Shown here piece by piece: positions 8,994-17,370 of a stretch of 64,000 nt of DNA. This DNA is from Brucella intermedia LMG 3301. GTDB taxonomy: Bacteria; Pseudomonadota; Alphaproteobacteria; Rhizobiales; Rhizobiaceae. Below the pieces are notes generated by a model. It did not search any database, had not been told where the DNA came from, and was given only the letters and a program-made list of their open reading frames with translations. Position 1 is the first letter of the stretch. Each line of letters starts with the position of its first letter. Position numbers and translations under genes: made by a program. The stretch is from assembly GCF_000182645.1 (NCBI RefSeq), contig NZ_ACQA01000002.1, positions 682,001-746,000 of the forward strand, read 5' to 3'.

Positions 8994-10310
8994 ATGTCCG
9001 ATGTTTCTTTTCACGAACTGGCAAAACTGGACGATGCAGCGCGCGCCGAACTGCTCAAGCGTTCGGAAACCGACCTATCCGGTTTTATCGAGAAGGTGAA
9101 GCCGATCATCGAAGCCGTTCGCACGGAAGGCGATGCCGCACTCGTCCGTTTTGCACGCGATCTCGACAAGGCCGAGGTCGACCCGGCCAACATCAAGGCG
9201 ACCGAAGCCGAGTTCGATGCCGCTTTCGACAAGGTGGAAAAGGACGTGATCGAGGCCATCCAGTTCGGTATCGACAATATCCGCCATTTCCATGAGGAGC
9301 AAAAGCCGGAAGCCATGTGGCTGAAGGAAATGCGTCCCGGCGCCTTTGCAGGTGATCGTTTCACGCCGATCCGCTCCGTTGCGCTCTATATTCCGCGCGG
9401 CAAGGGAGCCTTTCCGTCCGTCACCATGATGACCGCGGTTCCGGCCGTGGTCGCTGGCGTGCCTGATCTTGCTATCGTCACGCCGCCAACGCCGGATGGT
9501 TCCGTCGATGCTGCCACGCTCGTCGCAGCACGCCTTGCCGGTGTGGAAACCGTCTACAAGGTCGGCGGCGCGCAGGCTGTCGCTGCCGTCGCCTATGGCA
9601 CGGAAACGGTAAAACCGGCGCTCAAGATCGTCGGCCCCGGTAGCCCGTGGGTGGTTGCAGCCAAGCGCCTGCTTGGCGGTGTGATCGATCCCGGCCTGCC
9701 TGCCGGACCTTCCGAGGCTGTGATTTTCGCCGATGATACGGTGAAGGGCGGGCTTGCGGCGCTCGACCTTTTGATCGAGGCGGAACATGGCCCGGATTCA
9801 TCGGCATGGCTCGTCACGCACAGCCGCCGCGTCGCGGAGGAAGCGCTGGCCGCACTGCCGGACCATTGGGCGCGCATGACCGAACAGCGCGTCGGCTTCT
9901 CCAGAACCGTGCTCACCGGCAGATATGGCGGCATCGTCCTGACGTCATCCGTGGAAGAGAGCTACAGGTTCATCAACGATTATGCGCCGGAACATCTGGA
10001 GCTTCTTTCAACCGATCCGTTCGCGCATCTCGGCCACATCACCGAAGCTGCCGAAATCCTGATGGGACCGCACACGCCGGTCGTCATCGGCAATTTCGGC
10101 CTCGGCCCGAACGCCGTGCTGCCGACCAGCCGCTGGGCGCGCACCTATGGCCCGCTCTCTGTAACGGATTTCGTCAAGCGTTCGTCCATCGGCTATGTGA
10201 CGGCATCCGCCTATCCGGAATTTGCAAAACATGCCCGCACGCTGGCACGTTATGAAGGCTTCTCCTCGCACGAGAACGCCGTGTCGGAAATCCGCAAGGA
10301 TTACCTCTAA
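8994..10310 (+). CDS. Histidinol-dehydrogenase-family enzyme, not HisD (HpsN / sulfopropanediol dehydrogenase-like)
   Basis: 438 residues spanning the HisD fold. The start at 8994 follows AAGGAG; the open frame extends further upstream but only as a shadow of the permease gene. Compared from memory with E. coli HisD, the catalytic Glu-His pair is present (YAPEHLE, E333-H334), as are zinc ligands His265 (EAEHGPDS) and His426 (SSHENAV). The Gln ligand is Glu262, the Asp ligand is Asn367 (GNFGLGPN), and the substrate-binding His of the NHVLPT motif is Ala374. These changes argue against histidinol as substrate. The relative encoded beside SDR and zinc-ADH genes in other bacteria is HpsN, which oxidises 2,3-dihydroxypropane-1-sulfonate to sulfolactate. 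That function here is inference from context. Confidence 0.8.
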   Translation: MSDVSFHELAKLDDAARAELLKRSETDLSGFIEKVKPIIEAVRTEGDAALVRFARDLDKAEVDPANIKATEAEFDAAFDKVEKDVIEAIQFGIDNIRHFHEEQKPEAMWLKEMRPGAFAGDRFTPIRSVALYIPRGKGAFPSVTMMTAVPAVVAGVPDLAIVTPPTPDGSVDAATLVAARLAGVETVYKVGGAQAVAAVAYGTETVKPALKIVGPGSPWVVAAKRLLGGVIDPGLPAGPSEAVIFADDTVKGGLAALDLLIEAEHGPDSSAWLVTHSRRVAEEALAALPDHWARMTEQRVGFSRTVLTGRYGGIVLTSSVEESYRFINDYAPEHLELLSTDPFAHLGHITEAAEILMGPHTPVVIGNFGLGPNAVLPTSRWARTYGPLSVTDFVKRSSIGYVTASAYPEFAKHARTLARYEGFSSHENAVSEIRKDYL

Positions 10311-10327
10311 GGCCGGGAGGGGCTGCG

Positions 10328-11341
10328 ATGAAGGCTGTCCGGCTTTATGCGGCAAAGGATTTGCGGGTCGAGACCATCGACCCGCCGGCGCATCCCGAGC
10401 CGGGCTGGGTCCGGCTCAAGGTGACGGCTGCGGGCATATGCGGCTCGGACCTGCACAATTTCATGACCGGCCAGTGGATCAGCCGGTCCCCTTCGGTCGC
10501 AGGCCATGAATTTGCAGCCATCGTGACCGCAACCGGCGATGGCGTGACCGGCTTCAAACCGGGCGATACGGTGATCGCCGACTCCCGTTACTGGTGCGGC
10601 GAATGCCCGTCCTGCAAAAGCGGCAGGCACAATGTCTGCGAAACGCTGGGCTTCATCGGTGAAGTCTGCGACGGCGGCTTTGCCGAGGAGACAGCACTTC
10701 CCGCCCGTCTGCTCGTTCATTACGACCCGGCCATCAATCCGGTGGTCGCCGCGATGGGCGAGCCGCTGTCGGTGGCACTGCACGCAATCCGCAGGCAGTG
10801 TGTGCCGTCGGGCGAAGCCGTTCTCGTTGTCGGCTGCGGGCCGATCGGCGGGCTTGCAGCGCTGCTGCTCTCACGCCTGCATGACGGTCCGGTGCTGGTC
10901 TGCGACCGCAACGACCAGCGCGCCAATCTCGTTTCAAGAGCTACCGGAGCGACCGCAGTGCCTCTCGACAAGGCTGCGATTGAAGCCGCAATCAATGGCC
11001 AGCCGATCCGCCATGCGATCGACGCCACCGGCAATATCAATGTCCTCAAGGCAGCGCTCGACGTGCTTTCCGGCGGCGGTTCGCTGGCACTGGTCGGCAT
11101 ATCCCATGGCAGGATAGAACTCGATCCCAACATTCTGGTGGAGCGGGAGACAAGCCTGATCGGCTGCCACGCCTATCAGGACGAACTGCATGAAATCGCT
11201 AGGCTTCTGCCCGATCTTGAGGCGCAGCTATTGCAGCTTGTCGACCGGGAAATCCCGCTCGATGAAGTGCCGGACGCCTATGCCCGGCTGATGGCCGGTG
11301 AGGCCAACGGCTTGAAAACGATCATACGCCCAGTGATATAA
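10328..11341 (+). CDS. Zinc-dependent medium-chain alcohol dehydrogenase (HpsP / L-idonate dehydrogenase-like)
   Basis: 337 residues of the MDR superfamily. Catalytic zinc ligands Cys38 and His60-Glu61 (GHE) and four structural-zinc cysteines (C90, C93, C96, C104) are all present, followed by a Rossmann domain with GCGPIGG. The gene starts 17 bases after the HisD-like gene behind GGGAGGGG and closes the catabolic cluster. It probably oxidises a secondary hydroxyl of the same substrate or its stereoisomer. Threonine, sorbitol or idonate dehydrogenase activity cannot be excluded. Confidence 0.85.
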   Translation: MKAVRLYAAKDLRVETIDPPAHPEPGWVRLKVTAAGICGSDLHNFMTGQWISRSPSVAGHEFAAIVTATGDGVTGFKPGDTVIADSRYWCGECPSCKSGRHNVCETLGFIGEVCDGGFAEETALPARLLVHYDPAINPVVAAMGEPLSVALHAIRRQCVPSGEAVLVVGCGPIGGLAALLLSRLHDGPVLVCDRNDQRANLVSRATGATAVPLDKAAIEAAINGQPIRHAIDATGNINVLKAALDVLSGGGSLALVGISHGRIELDPNILVERETSLIGCHAYQDELHEIARLLPDLEAQLLQLVDREIPLDEVPDAYARLMAGEANGLKTIIRPVI

Positions 11342-11431
11342 CGGCGCCCTTGCAGGCCTGAAACAGCGGCATAATCAAGCCCGCGCCATAGCTATCACAT
11401 TTATCTGATCCGGGGTTTTTCGCCGGGTGTG

Positions 11432-11467
11432 TTGACATTTGCCGCTTCTCGTAACATTTATAGTTAC
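11432..11467 (+). promoter_or_regulatory. Promoter and operator of the Rrf2 gene, probably leaderless
   Basis: A TTGACA -35 box is at 11432-11437 and an AT-rich -10-like stretch at about 11457-11462. A perfect inverted repeat GTAAC-N7-GTTAC (11451-11455 and 11463-11467) covers the -10 region and abuts the ATG at 11468. There is no Shine-Dalgarno sequence between promoter and ATG, so transcription likely begins at or next to the start codon. The repeat is a natural site for autorepression by the Rrf2 protein it precedes. Confidence 0.55.
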
Positions 11468-11932
11468 ATGAAAAGAGACAGCAAACTATCGGGCGTCCTG
11501 CACGTCCTTCTCCACATGGCGGAACATAGAGGGCCGGTCACATCGGAGGTTCTTGCCAAGGCCATGACCACCAATCCGGTCGTCGTCAGACGCGTGATGG
11601 GCGGGCTGCGCGAGCAGGGCTATGTTCGCTCGGAAAAGGGACATGGTGGCGGCTGGGAAATCGCCTGCGATCTAAACAAGGTGACGCTGCGCGACATTTA
11701 CGAGGCCATTGGGGAACCGACACTTCTGGCCATGGGAAACCGCGCCGAAAAGCCTGAATGTCTGGTGGAACAGGCGGTCAACGCTTCGCTCGGCAAGGCA
11801 TTCAGCGACGCCGAAAACCTTCTTCTGGAGCGTTTTGGCGAGGTCACGCTCGCCATGCTGAGCGCGGATTTTCATCAACGCGCGCTGGAACGCGGCGCAA
11901 AGTTCGATCTGGAGAGCAGTCATGCGTCATGA
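11468..11932 (+). CDS. Rrf2-family transcriptional regulator
   Basis: 154 residues with an N-terminal winged helix (SEVLAKAMTTNPVVVRRVMGGL) and wing sequence EKGHGGGWEI, typical of Rrf2. Only one cysteine is visible (PECLVEQ near 98), so it lacks the three-cysteine Fe-S pattern of IscR or RirA and may sense thiol redox state instead. The start at 11468 fits the operator that ends immediately before it. The downstream thioredoxin-reductase-like gene overlaps by 11 bases, forming a regulator-enzyme pair also seen in other proteobacteria. Confidence 0.85.
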   Translation: MKRDSKLSGVLHVLLHMAEHRGPVTSEVLAKAMTTNPVVVRRVMGGLREQGYVRSEKGHGGGWEIACDLNKVTLRDIYEAIGEPTLLAMGNRAEKPECLVEQAVNASLGKAFSDAENLLLERFGEVTLAMLSADFHQRALERGAKFDLESSHAS

Positions 11933-12815
11933 TGCGATCATTATCGGCGGCAGCTTCGCCGGCCTGTCTGCGGCAACCTATCTGGCGCGCGGCAGGCGAA
12001 CGGTCCGCGTGATCGACGCCGGAAAACCGCGCAACCGTTTTGCCGAACATTCGCACGGCTTCCTTGCGCAGGACGGCAGCAACCCGCTTTCCATGCTGGA
12101 AACCGCGAAAGCGCAGGTCGAAGCCTATCCGACCGTGATTTTCACGCGAGGAAAGGCCGTTTCCGGCAGCGGCGAAATCGACAATTTCAGGATCGAACTC
12201 GATGGTGGCGAGATCGTCGAGGGGCGGCGACTGATCCTTGCCTTCGGCATATCGGACGAACTGCCGGATATTCCCGGCCTTGCGGAGCGATGGGGCAATA
12301 CGGTCATTCATTGTCCCTATTGCCACGGCTATGAATTCAGCGACCGGCAACTTGGCGTCCTCAATCTGTCGCCCATGTCGGTGCATCAGGCCATGCTGAT
12401 TTCCGAATGGGGACCAACGACCTTCTTCATCGACAAGGGAATGGAGCCGGATGCCGAGACATTCGCAGAACTGCAACGGCGCGGCGTGAAGATCGAACGC
12501 AGCCCGGTCCGTGCGCTCTGCGGGCAGGGGAAAGAACTTTCGCAAGTCGAGCTTGACGACGGGCGACTGGTGCCCGTCGACGCGCTTTACATCGGCCCCC
12601 GCAATCGCCTGAACAGCGAGATTGCCGGCATATTCGGCTGCGCAATGGATGAACTGCCGCTCGGCAGAACGATACGGACGGACGGTCTGAAGACGACCAC
12701 GGTGCCGGGCATTTTTGCAGCAGGCGACATTACGCGCGGTGCGCACAGCGTTGCGTGGTCGGTTGCCGACGGGGTGACGGCGGGAACAGCGGCGCATCGA
12801 TCCTTGGTGTTCTAG
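11922..12815 (+). CDS. NAD(P)/FAD-dependent oxidoreductase, thioredoxin-reductase-like
   Basis: 297 residues. FAD-binding motif GGSFAG is at 9-14, a redox CPYC pair at C131/C134 in HCPYCHGYE, and the C-terminal FAD motif GIFAAGDI close to the end. It resembles the thioredoxin-reductase-like class with the disulfide in the NADPH domain, and is cytoplasmic with no signal. It overlaps the Rrf2 gene by 11 bases, so translation is coupled. Its stop codon TAG is formed by the first bases of a dispersed palindromic repeat (12814 onward). The natural electron acceptor is unknown. Confidence 0.85.
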   Translation: MRHDAIIIGGSFAGLSAATYLARGRRTVRVIDAGKPRNRFAEHSHGFLAQDGSNPLSMLETAKAQVEAYPTVIFTRGKAVSGSGEIDNFRIELDGGEIVEGRRLILAFGISDELPDIPGLAERWGNTVIHCPYCHGYEFSDRQLGVLNLSPMSVHQAMLISEWGPTTFFIDKGMEPDAETFAELQRRGVKIERSPVRALCGQGKELSQVELDDGRLVPVDALYIGPRNRLNSEIAGIFGCAMDELPLGRTIRTDGLKTTTVPGIFAAGDITRGAHSVAWSVADGVTAGTAAHRSLVF

Positions 12816-12960
12816 AGCATTTCCAGCAAAAGTGCGAAGCGTCTACGCGGGGAAATCAGTTCACTGGACTGATTTCTTATCCCGCTTCGATGCGGTGGAT
12901 AATGCGACAGACAAATACTTAGAGCGGTTCCGACGATTCCGTTTTAACCGGAACCGCTCC
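12814..12960. repeat. Intergenic palindromic repeat block
   Basis: Three elements lie in tandem. 12814-12841 carries the AAAAGTGCGAAGCG core shared with other copies in this window. A 9-bp stem GAAATCAGT/ACTGATTTC is at 12852-12876. A perfect 11-bp stem GAGCGGTTCCG/CGGAACCGCTC is at 12922-12959. The block looks like a composite of the short palindromic elements common in Brucella and related genomes, not a single terminator, because no T-run follows. Confidence 0.6.
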
Positions 12961-13108
12961 AGGCTCCCAATTTGTTGCATTCCGGCTACATTGGCGCTCC
13001 CGTCTGCAGCCCTCATATATCAGCCTCTTGCTTATGGGCTCCAGTCCTGCAAATTCAGCGTTCGTGGTCCATCCCGCTACGGGATTCCTGGACCGGATCG
13101 GGGAATCC

Positions 13109-14008
13109 ATGAATACCGGGTCAGTCAGTTCAAGACCGCTTGCAGGCATTGCCCTTGCTTGCGGCGGCTACGCTTGTTTTGCCCTTCAGGATGCAATGGT
13201 GAAATGGCTCGTCGCGACCTATCAGGTGCCGCAGATCTTGTTCATGCGCAGCCTGGTGATCGTGCTCATCACGGGCGTGCTGATCCGCTATCACCGCCAT
13301 CCGTCGATTTTCAAAAGCCCTTATCGCAACACCATCGTGCTCCGCGCGGGCCTGATGCTCGGCGCGTGGTTGCTGTTCTACAATGCGGCTCGCCATCTCG
13401 AGCTTGCAGAACTGACCACGCTCTATTTCTCCGCGCCGATCATGGTCATGTTCCTGTCGATCCTCGTGCTGAAAGAGAAGATCGGGCCGGGGCGGTGGAT
13501 CGCCTGCGCCATCGGTTTCATCGGCGTGACCGTGGCTGCGAACCCGACCCATTCGCCCAATCTCATTCCCGCCGCCATGTGCATCGTTGCAGGCTTCTGC
13601 TGGGCATGGAGCACGATCCTGATCCGGCTTGTCAGCCGCAGCGAAACCACGATGACGCAGATGTATGCGACCAGCCTGCTGTTCGGTCTGGCCTGCGCGC
13701 TTTCCTTTCCATGGACCTGGCAGGAGCCCGACCTTTCCGGCTGGGTGCTGATGATCTGTCTCGGGCTGGTGTCCACGCTCGGCCAGTTCCTTCTTTACGA
13801 AGGGTTTCGCCACGCACCAGCCTCCGCGCTGGCGCCGGTGGAATATAGCGGACTGATCTGGGCCTTTATCTATGGCTATCTGATCTGGGCGGAAGTTCCG
13901 GCAACAAATGTCTTTGCCGGTGCATTCCTGATCGTGCTGGCGAGCCTGCTGCTTATCGCCTGGGAACAGCGTCAGGCGAATTTGCGCAAGCGCCGCGCTC
14001 CCTGTTGA
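13109..14008 (+). CDS. EamA/DMT-family membrane transporter
   Basis: 299 residues with about ten hydrophobic segments in two EamA repeats. The start at 13109 follows GGGGAA and opens directly into the first membrane helix after about 12 residues; the frame extends further upstream without support. The family exports or imports small metabolites across the inner membrane; no substrate can be assigned. It stands alone between the repeat block and the convergent PACE gene. Confidence 0.85.
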   Translation: MNTGSVSSRPLAGIALACGGYACFALQDAMVKWLVATYQVPQILFMRSLVIVLITGVLIRYHRHPSIFKSPYRNTIVLRAGLMLGAWLLFYNAARHLELAELTTLYFSAPIMVMFLSILVLKEKIGPGRWIACAIGFIGVTVAANPTHSPNLIPAAMCIVAGFCWAWSTILIRLVSRSETTMTQMYATSLLFGLACALSFPWTWQEPDLSGWVLMICLGLVSTLGQFLLYEGFRHAPASALAPVEYSGLIWAFIYGYLIWAEVPATNVFAGAFLIVLASLLLIAWEQRQANLRKRRAPC

Positions 14009-14059
14009 GAGCCGGCTGCCAAACACGCCCCGTGCGGCTGCATCACTCCTGAAGGGCGG

Positions 14060-14494
14060 TCAAACCGCGTGCGCGGCCTGACCGACAGGCAAGGGGAACA
14101 GCTTGTCATATGCGATATTGAATACAAACGCATAGACCAGATAGAAGACGACAATCGCTATATCCATCACAAGCGCGGCTACCAGCGAAATTCCCAGATA
14201 CCACGCGATGAACGGGATCAGGAGCACGACCAACCCGCCCTCGAAGAGGATCGCGTGCAGCACCCGGACAATCATGCTCTTGCTGACGCTGCCGGTGAAG
14301 CGCAGCATCGCCTTGTCGAAGCCCAGATTGAACAGAAAATTCCACACGGTCGCGGTGGTAGCCGAAACAATGCCGATGACGCCCATCTCTGCCGCAGGCT
14401 TGTCCAGAATGAAGGCCGAACCGGGTATGAAGATCGCCAGACCGATGATTTCAAACATCATTGCATGGCGGACACGGTCCATAAAACTGCGCAT
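14060..14494 (-). CDS. PACE-family multidrug/biocide efflux transporter
   Basis: 144 residues with four hydrophobic helices in two tandem bacterial-transmembrane-pair repeats (about 10-70 and 80-140). The conserved family residues WNFLFN and the second-repeat counterpart LVYAFVFN are visible. PACE proteins export biocides such as chlorhexidine and probably polyamines in the native setting, using the proton gradient. The gene is divergent from a LysR regulator with an 85-base intergenic region, the usual arrangement in this family. Confidence 0.88.
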   Translation of the reverse strand: MRSFMDRVRHAMMFEIIGLAIFIPGSAFILDKPAAEMGVIGIVSATTATVWNFLFNLGFDKAMLRFTGSVSKSMIVRVLHAILFEGGLVVLLIPFIAWYLGISLVAALVMDIAIVVFYLVYAFVFNIAYDKLFPLPVGQAAHAV

Positions 14495-14531
14495 TTCCTT
14501 TAATCCCTGTTGTTAACGGGCGTGCTTCTAT

Positions 14532-14578
14532 CTTATTCTGGCGATAAGAAAAGTTAGATATTATCTGGATTTCAGATA
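14532..14578. promoter_or_regulatory. Two inverted repeats in the PACE/LysR intergenic region
   Basis: CTTAT-N7-ATAAG at 14532-14548 and TATCTG-N5-CAGATA at 14562-14578. Both have the size and placement of LysR-type operator sites. The second ends one base before the LysR start codon at 14580, and no clear Shine-Dalgarno precedes that codon. They fit autoregulation plus divergent control of the efflux gene. Confidence 0.5.
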
Positions 14579-14579
14579 G

Positions 14580-15458
14580 ATGAGCATTGAACTGGAGCAA
14601 CTCGAAGCTTTTGTGGCCTCCGCGGACCACGGCTCGTTCTCGGCTGCCGCACGGCACCTGCGCAAGGCGCAGTCCGCAATCAGCACGCTGGTTTCCTCGC
14701 TGGAAGACGATCTCGACGTCAAGCTGTTCAGCCGGGCTTCCCGCAATCCGATGCTGACGGAGGCCGGAGCGCGGCTGTTGCCGGAAGCGCGCCTGCTGCT
14801 TGCCCGGCGGGAGCACCTGGTTTCAGTCGCCAGAAATTTCGGCGATCACGTTGAAACCCGTCTCGTCGTCGCGATAGACGAGCTTTATCCTGAGCCCGCC
14901 ATCGCCACGCTGTTTGCCGCTTTCGCGCAGGAATTTCCGCATGTCGAGCTGGAACTGAAATTCCCGCCTTCGACCGCGATAAGCGGGCTTGTGCTGGACG
15001 GAAAGGCGGACCTCGGGGTCATGTGGCGCGCCGAACAGATGCCGGATGAACTTGGCTTCCATACAATCGGCTGGGTGCCTCTGGTGCTGGTCTGCGGACG
15101 CACGCACCCGCTGGCGCAAACAGCGGTCAGTTGGGAAGATCTGCGTTCGTTTCGCCAGATCATGGCGCGAAAGCACAGCGATACGGCTGAAAGCCAGCGC
15201 CTGCGGGTCGGCGCGGATGTTTGGTGGGTGGAAAGCCACTGGGTCATCCTGCAAATTCTCACGCGAGGGATCGGCTGGGCGTTCATTCCCGAACATATAC
15301 TGAAGGACTCGCCGCTGGCGCCGGAACTCGTCATTCCCCGGTTACAGTTCGACGAGGGCGCACATCCGGTCGCCTTGGAACTGATCTGGAACAAGCGGCG
15401 GCGACGGGGGCCTGCCGCCCAGTGGCTGCAGCAACGTTTTGCAAAGAGCCGTTTCTGA
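14580..15458 (+). CDS. LysR-family transcriptional regulator of the PACE gene
   Basis: 292 residues. The N-terminal winged helix (LEQLEAFVASADHGSFSAAA, then KAQSAISTLVSSLEDDL) is canonical for LysR, followed by a two-lobed periplasmic-binding-like effector domain. It is divergent from the PACE transporter and most likely activates it in response to a substrate. The start codon directly follows an inverted repeat. Confidence 0.9.
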   Translation: MSIELEQLEAFVASADHGSFSAAARHLRKAQSAISTLVSSLEDDLDVKLFSRASRNPMLTEAGARLLPEARLLLARREHLVSVARNFGDHVETRLVVAIDELYPEPAIATLFAAFAQEFPHVELELKFPPSTAISGLVLDGKADLGVMWRAEQMPDELGFHTIGWVPLVLVCGRTHPLAQTAVSWEDLRSFRQIMARKHSDTAESQRLRVGADVWWVESHWVILQILTRGIGWAFIPEHILKDSPLAPELVIPRLQFDEGAHPVALELIWNKRRRRGPAAQWLQQRFAKSRF

Positions 15459-15529
15459 GCTTCGATAATGAAGTGCCAAGGGCAGGGATCATCCCTGCCC
15501 AAGCGCGATAGCGTGCAATGGAGCATGCC

Positions 15530-17110
15530 TCATTGGGTCTTGAGGGACAGCCAGCGGGTTGCGTGCACGTTCGTCAGATTGTCGCTATAACCTTCGACCC
15601 GTTCCGATACGAGCGCTTGCGACAAGGGGTAGAGCAGGGGAATGACCGGCACTTCTTTCAACAGGATGCGCTCGGCCTCGGCAAGCGTTTCCGCCCGCGC
15701 CTTGGCGTCGGTCATGGTTTCCGACCGGGTGATGAGGGCATCGTAATCCTTGTTCGACCAGTCGGATATATTGAAGGAATTGCCGGTGGTGAACAGGCTC
15801 AGGAAGGAATAGGGATCGTTGTAATCACCAATCCACGCCTGATAGGCAAAATCATACATGCCCTTTTCGTGCAAATAGTTGAAATAGGTCGTGCTTTCGA
15901 CTTCATCCTGCGACGCCTCTATGCCGATATTCTTGAGCATGTCGGCAATGGCGATCATTGAGTTCTTGTTATTGATCGAGGTGGCATAACGCAGCTTGAC
16001 CGAAAGGCTGCCCGGCGTGACGCCTGCCTCCGCCAGCAATTGTCTCGCCCTGTCTTCGCGATCAAGAATATCCTGGTCCTTATATTCCAGACGTGGCACA
16101 TCCGCGACATAGTTTTGGGTGCCGGGAGGCACCATCGAATAGCCGGGCACCATCATTCCGCGCCTGATTTCACTGGCCAGAAAATTGCGATCGATTGCCA
16201 TCGAGATGGCCTGACGCACCCGTGGATCGCGCAACTTGCCATCCGGTTCGCCTTTGACGCTGACAAAATAGATGCCGAAATAGGGGGCGACGCGCAGATT
16301 CTTTCCCAGATTTGCCTTGATATAGTCCATCTGCTCGGCAGCAACCGTGCCACAAATCTGTAACTCGCCGGCTTCAAAGCGGCGCATGCACGAGGCAGGC
16401 TCCTCAAACGGAACCCAGTTCACCACATCGATCCTGACGCTTCCGGCATCCCAGAAATACGGGTTCTTTTTCATGACGATCTGGGCGTTCGGCGTGAAGC
16501 TCACCAATGTGTAGGCACCGTTCGACACCATGTTTCCGGCCATGGTGAACTTGTCGCCGTATTTCTCGACCGCTTTCCGGTTGAGCGGCAAGGCCGTTTG
16601 ATGGGCCAGTATGGGAAGGAAATAAGGGGTGGGGGAGGCCAGTGTGATTTTCAGCGTATGATCGTCCAGCGCCTGGACGCCCAGCTGATCGACCGGCAGT
16701 TTGCCCGTATTGATTTCCCGCGCATTTTTGATCGGATAGAGGATGCTGGCGTAACCAGCACCGGTTTTCGGGTCCATGATGCGGCGTAACGAATATTCGA
16801 AATCTCCAGCCGTGACCGGGTCGCCACTCGACCATTTCGCGTTTTCCCGCAGGCGGAACGTATAGGTCAGTCCATCGGACGAAATATCCCAGGACTGCGC
16901 AACGCCGGGTATCAGCTCTCCCTTGCCGTCTTCCGTGACGAGCCCTTCGTAAAGATCACGCAGCAGGGCGCCTTCCTGCGCCGTTGTTGTCCGATGCTGA
17001 TCCAGCGATGACGGATCGCTGCCGCTGTCGCGGTTAAGCACGATTTCAGCCGATGCGGCACCAGCCAAGGAAAGCCAGCAAGCGCTTGCAAGAACGAAAC
17101 GTAGATACAT
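15530..17110 (-). CDS. Peptide ABC transporter substrate-binding protein, OppA family (third paralogue)
   Basis: 526 residues with a Sec signal peptide ending near SLAGAASA. The start at 17110 has GGGAGG about eight bases upstream; a longer frame to 17140 has no such site. The body is an SBP family 5 protein, for instance AKWSSGDPVTAGDFEYSLRR. It is clearly related to the two OppA proteins at 19015 and 20702 (shared VLNR, AKWS-GDPVTAGDF and EEPASCMRRFEA) but sits alone, on the opposite strand and beyond the porin gene. It probably shares the Opp permease of the neighbouring operon. Confidence 0.9.
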   Translation of the reverse strand: MYLRFVLASACWLSLAGAASAEIVLNRDSGSDPSSLDQHRTTTAQEGALLRDLYEGLVTEDGKGELIPGVAQSWDISSDGLTYTFRLRENAKWSSGDPVTAGDFEYSLRRIMDPKTGAGYASILYPIKNAREINTGKLPVDQLGVQALDDHTLKITLASPTPYFLPILAHQTALPLNRKAVEKYGDKFTMAGNMVSNGAYTLVSFTPNAQIVMKKNPYFWDAGSVRIDVVNWVPFEEPASCMRRFEAGELQICGTVAAEQMDYIKANLGKNLRVAPYFGIYFVSVKGEPDGKLRDPRVRQAISMAIDRNFLASEIRRGMMVPGYSMVPPGTQNYVADVPRLEYKDQDILDREDRARQLLAEAGVTPGSLSVKLRYATSINNKNSMIAIADMLKNIGIEASQDEVESTTYFNYLHEKGMYDFAYQAWIGDYNDPYSFLSLFTTGNSFNISDWSNKDYDALITRSETMTDAKARAETLAEAERILLKEVPVIPLLYPLSQALVSERVEGYSDNLTNVHATRWLSLKTQ

Positions 17111-17370
17111 GAAACCCTCCCAATGACAAAGCGGCCCCAAGGGCCGCGAGAATAAGTAACTGTATCCGTTCAGTGTCAGGCTTACTATTTTAAGTAATTA
17201 CCCCCGCTTTATTGCCACTTCCTCTCCAATAACGTGCAACTAATTGTGCGATACAATTAATGTAATACAACTTGCGATTAGAGAAAAATATTCCTTTCAT
17301 CTATCATTCTCACGGATCGTAAGACGAAGCAAATCTTTGACAATAACTTTTTAAATATTTGTGAGGGGAA

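Noticed and set aside
8994-10310. Histidinol dehydrogenase (hisD) of histidine biosynthesis
   Set aside because: Two zinc-ligand positions and the substrate histidine are replaced, and the gene sits in a catabolic cluster without other his genes.
12816-13108. A CRISPR-like array, because of repeated palindromes
   Set aside because: The elements differ from one another and lack regular spacing or spacers; they are dispersed palindromic repeats.
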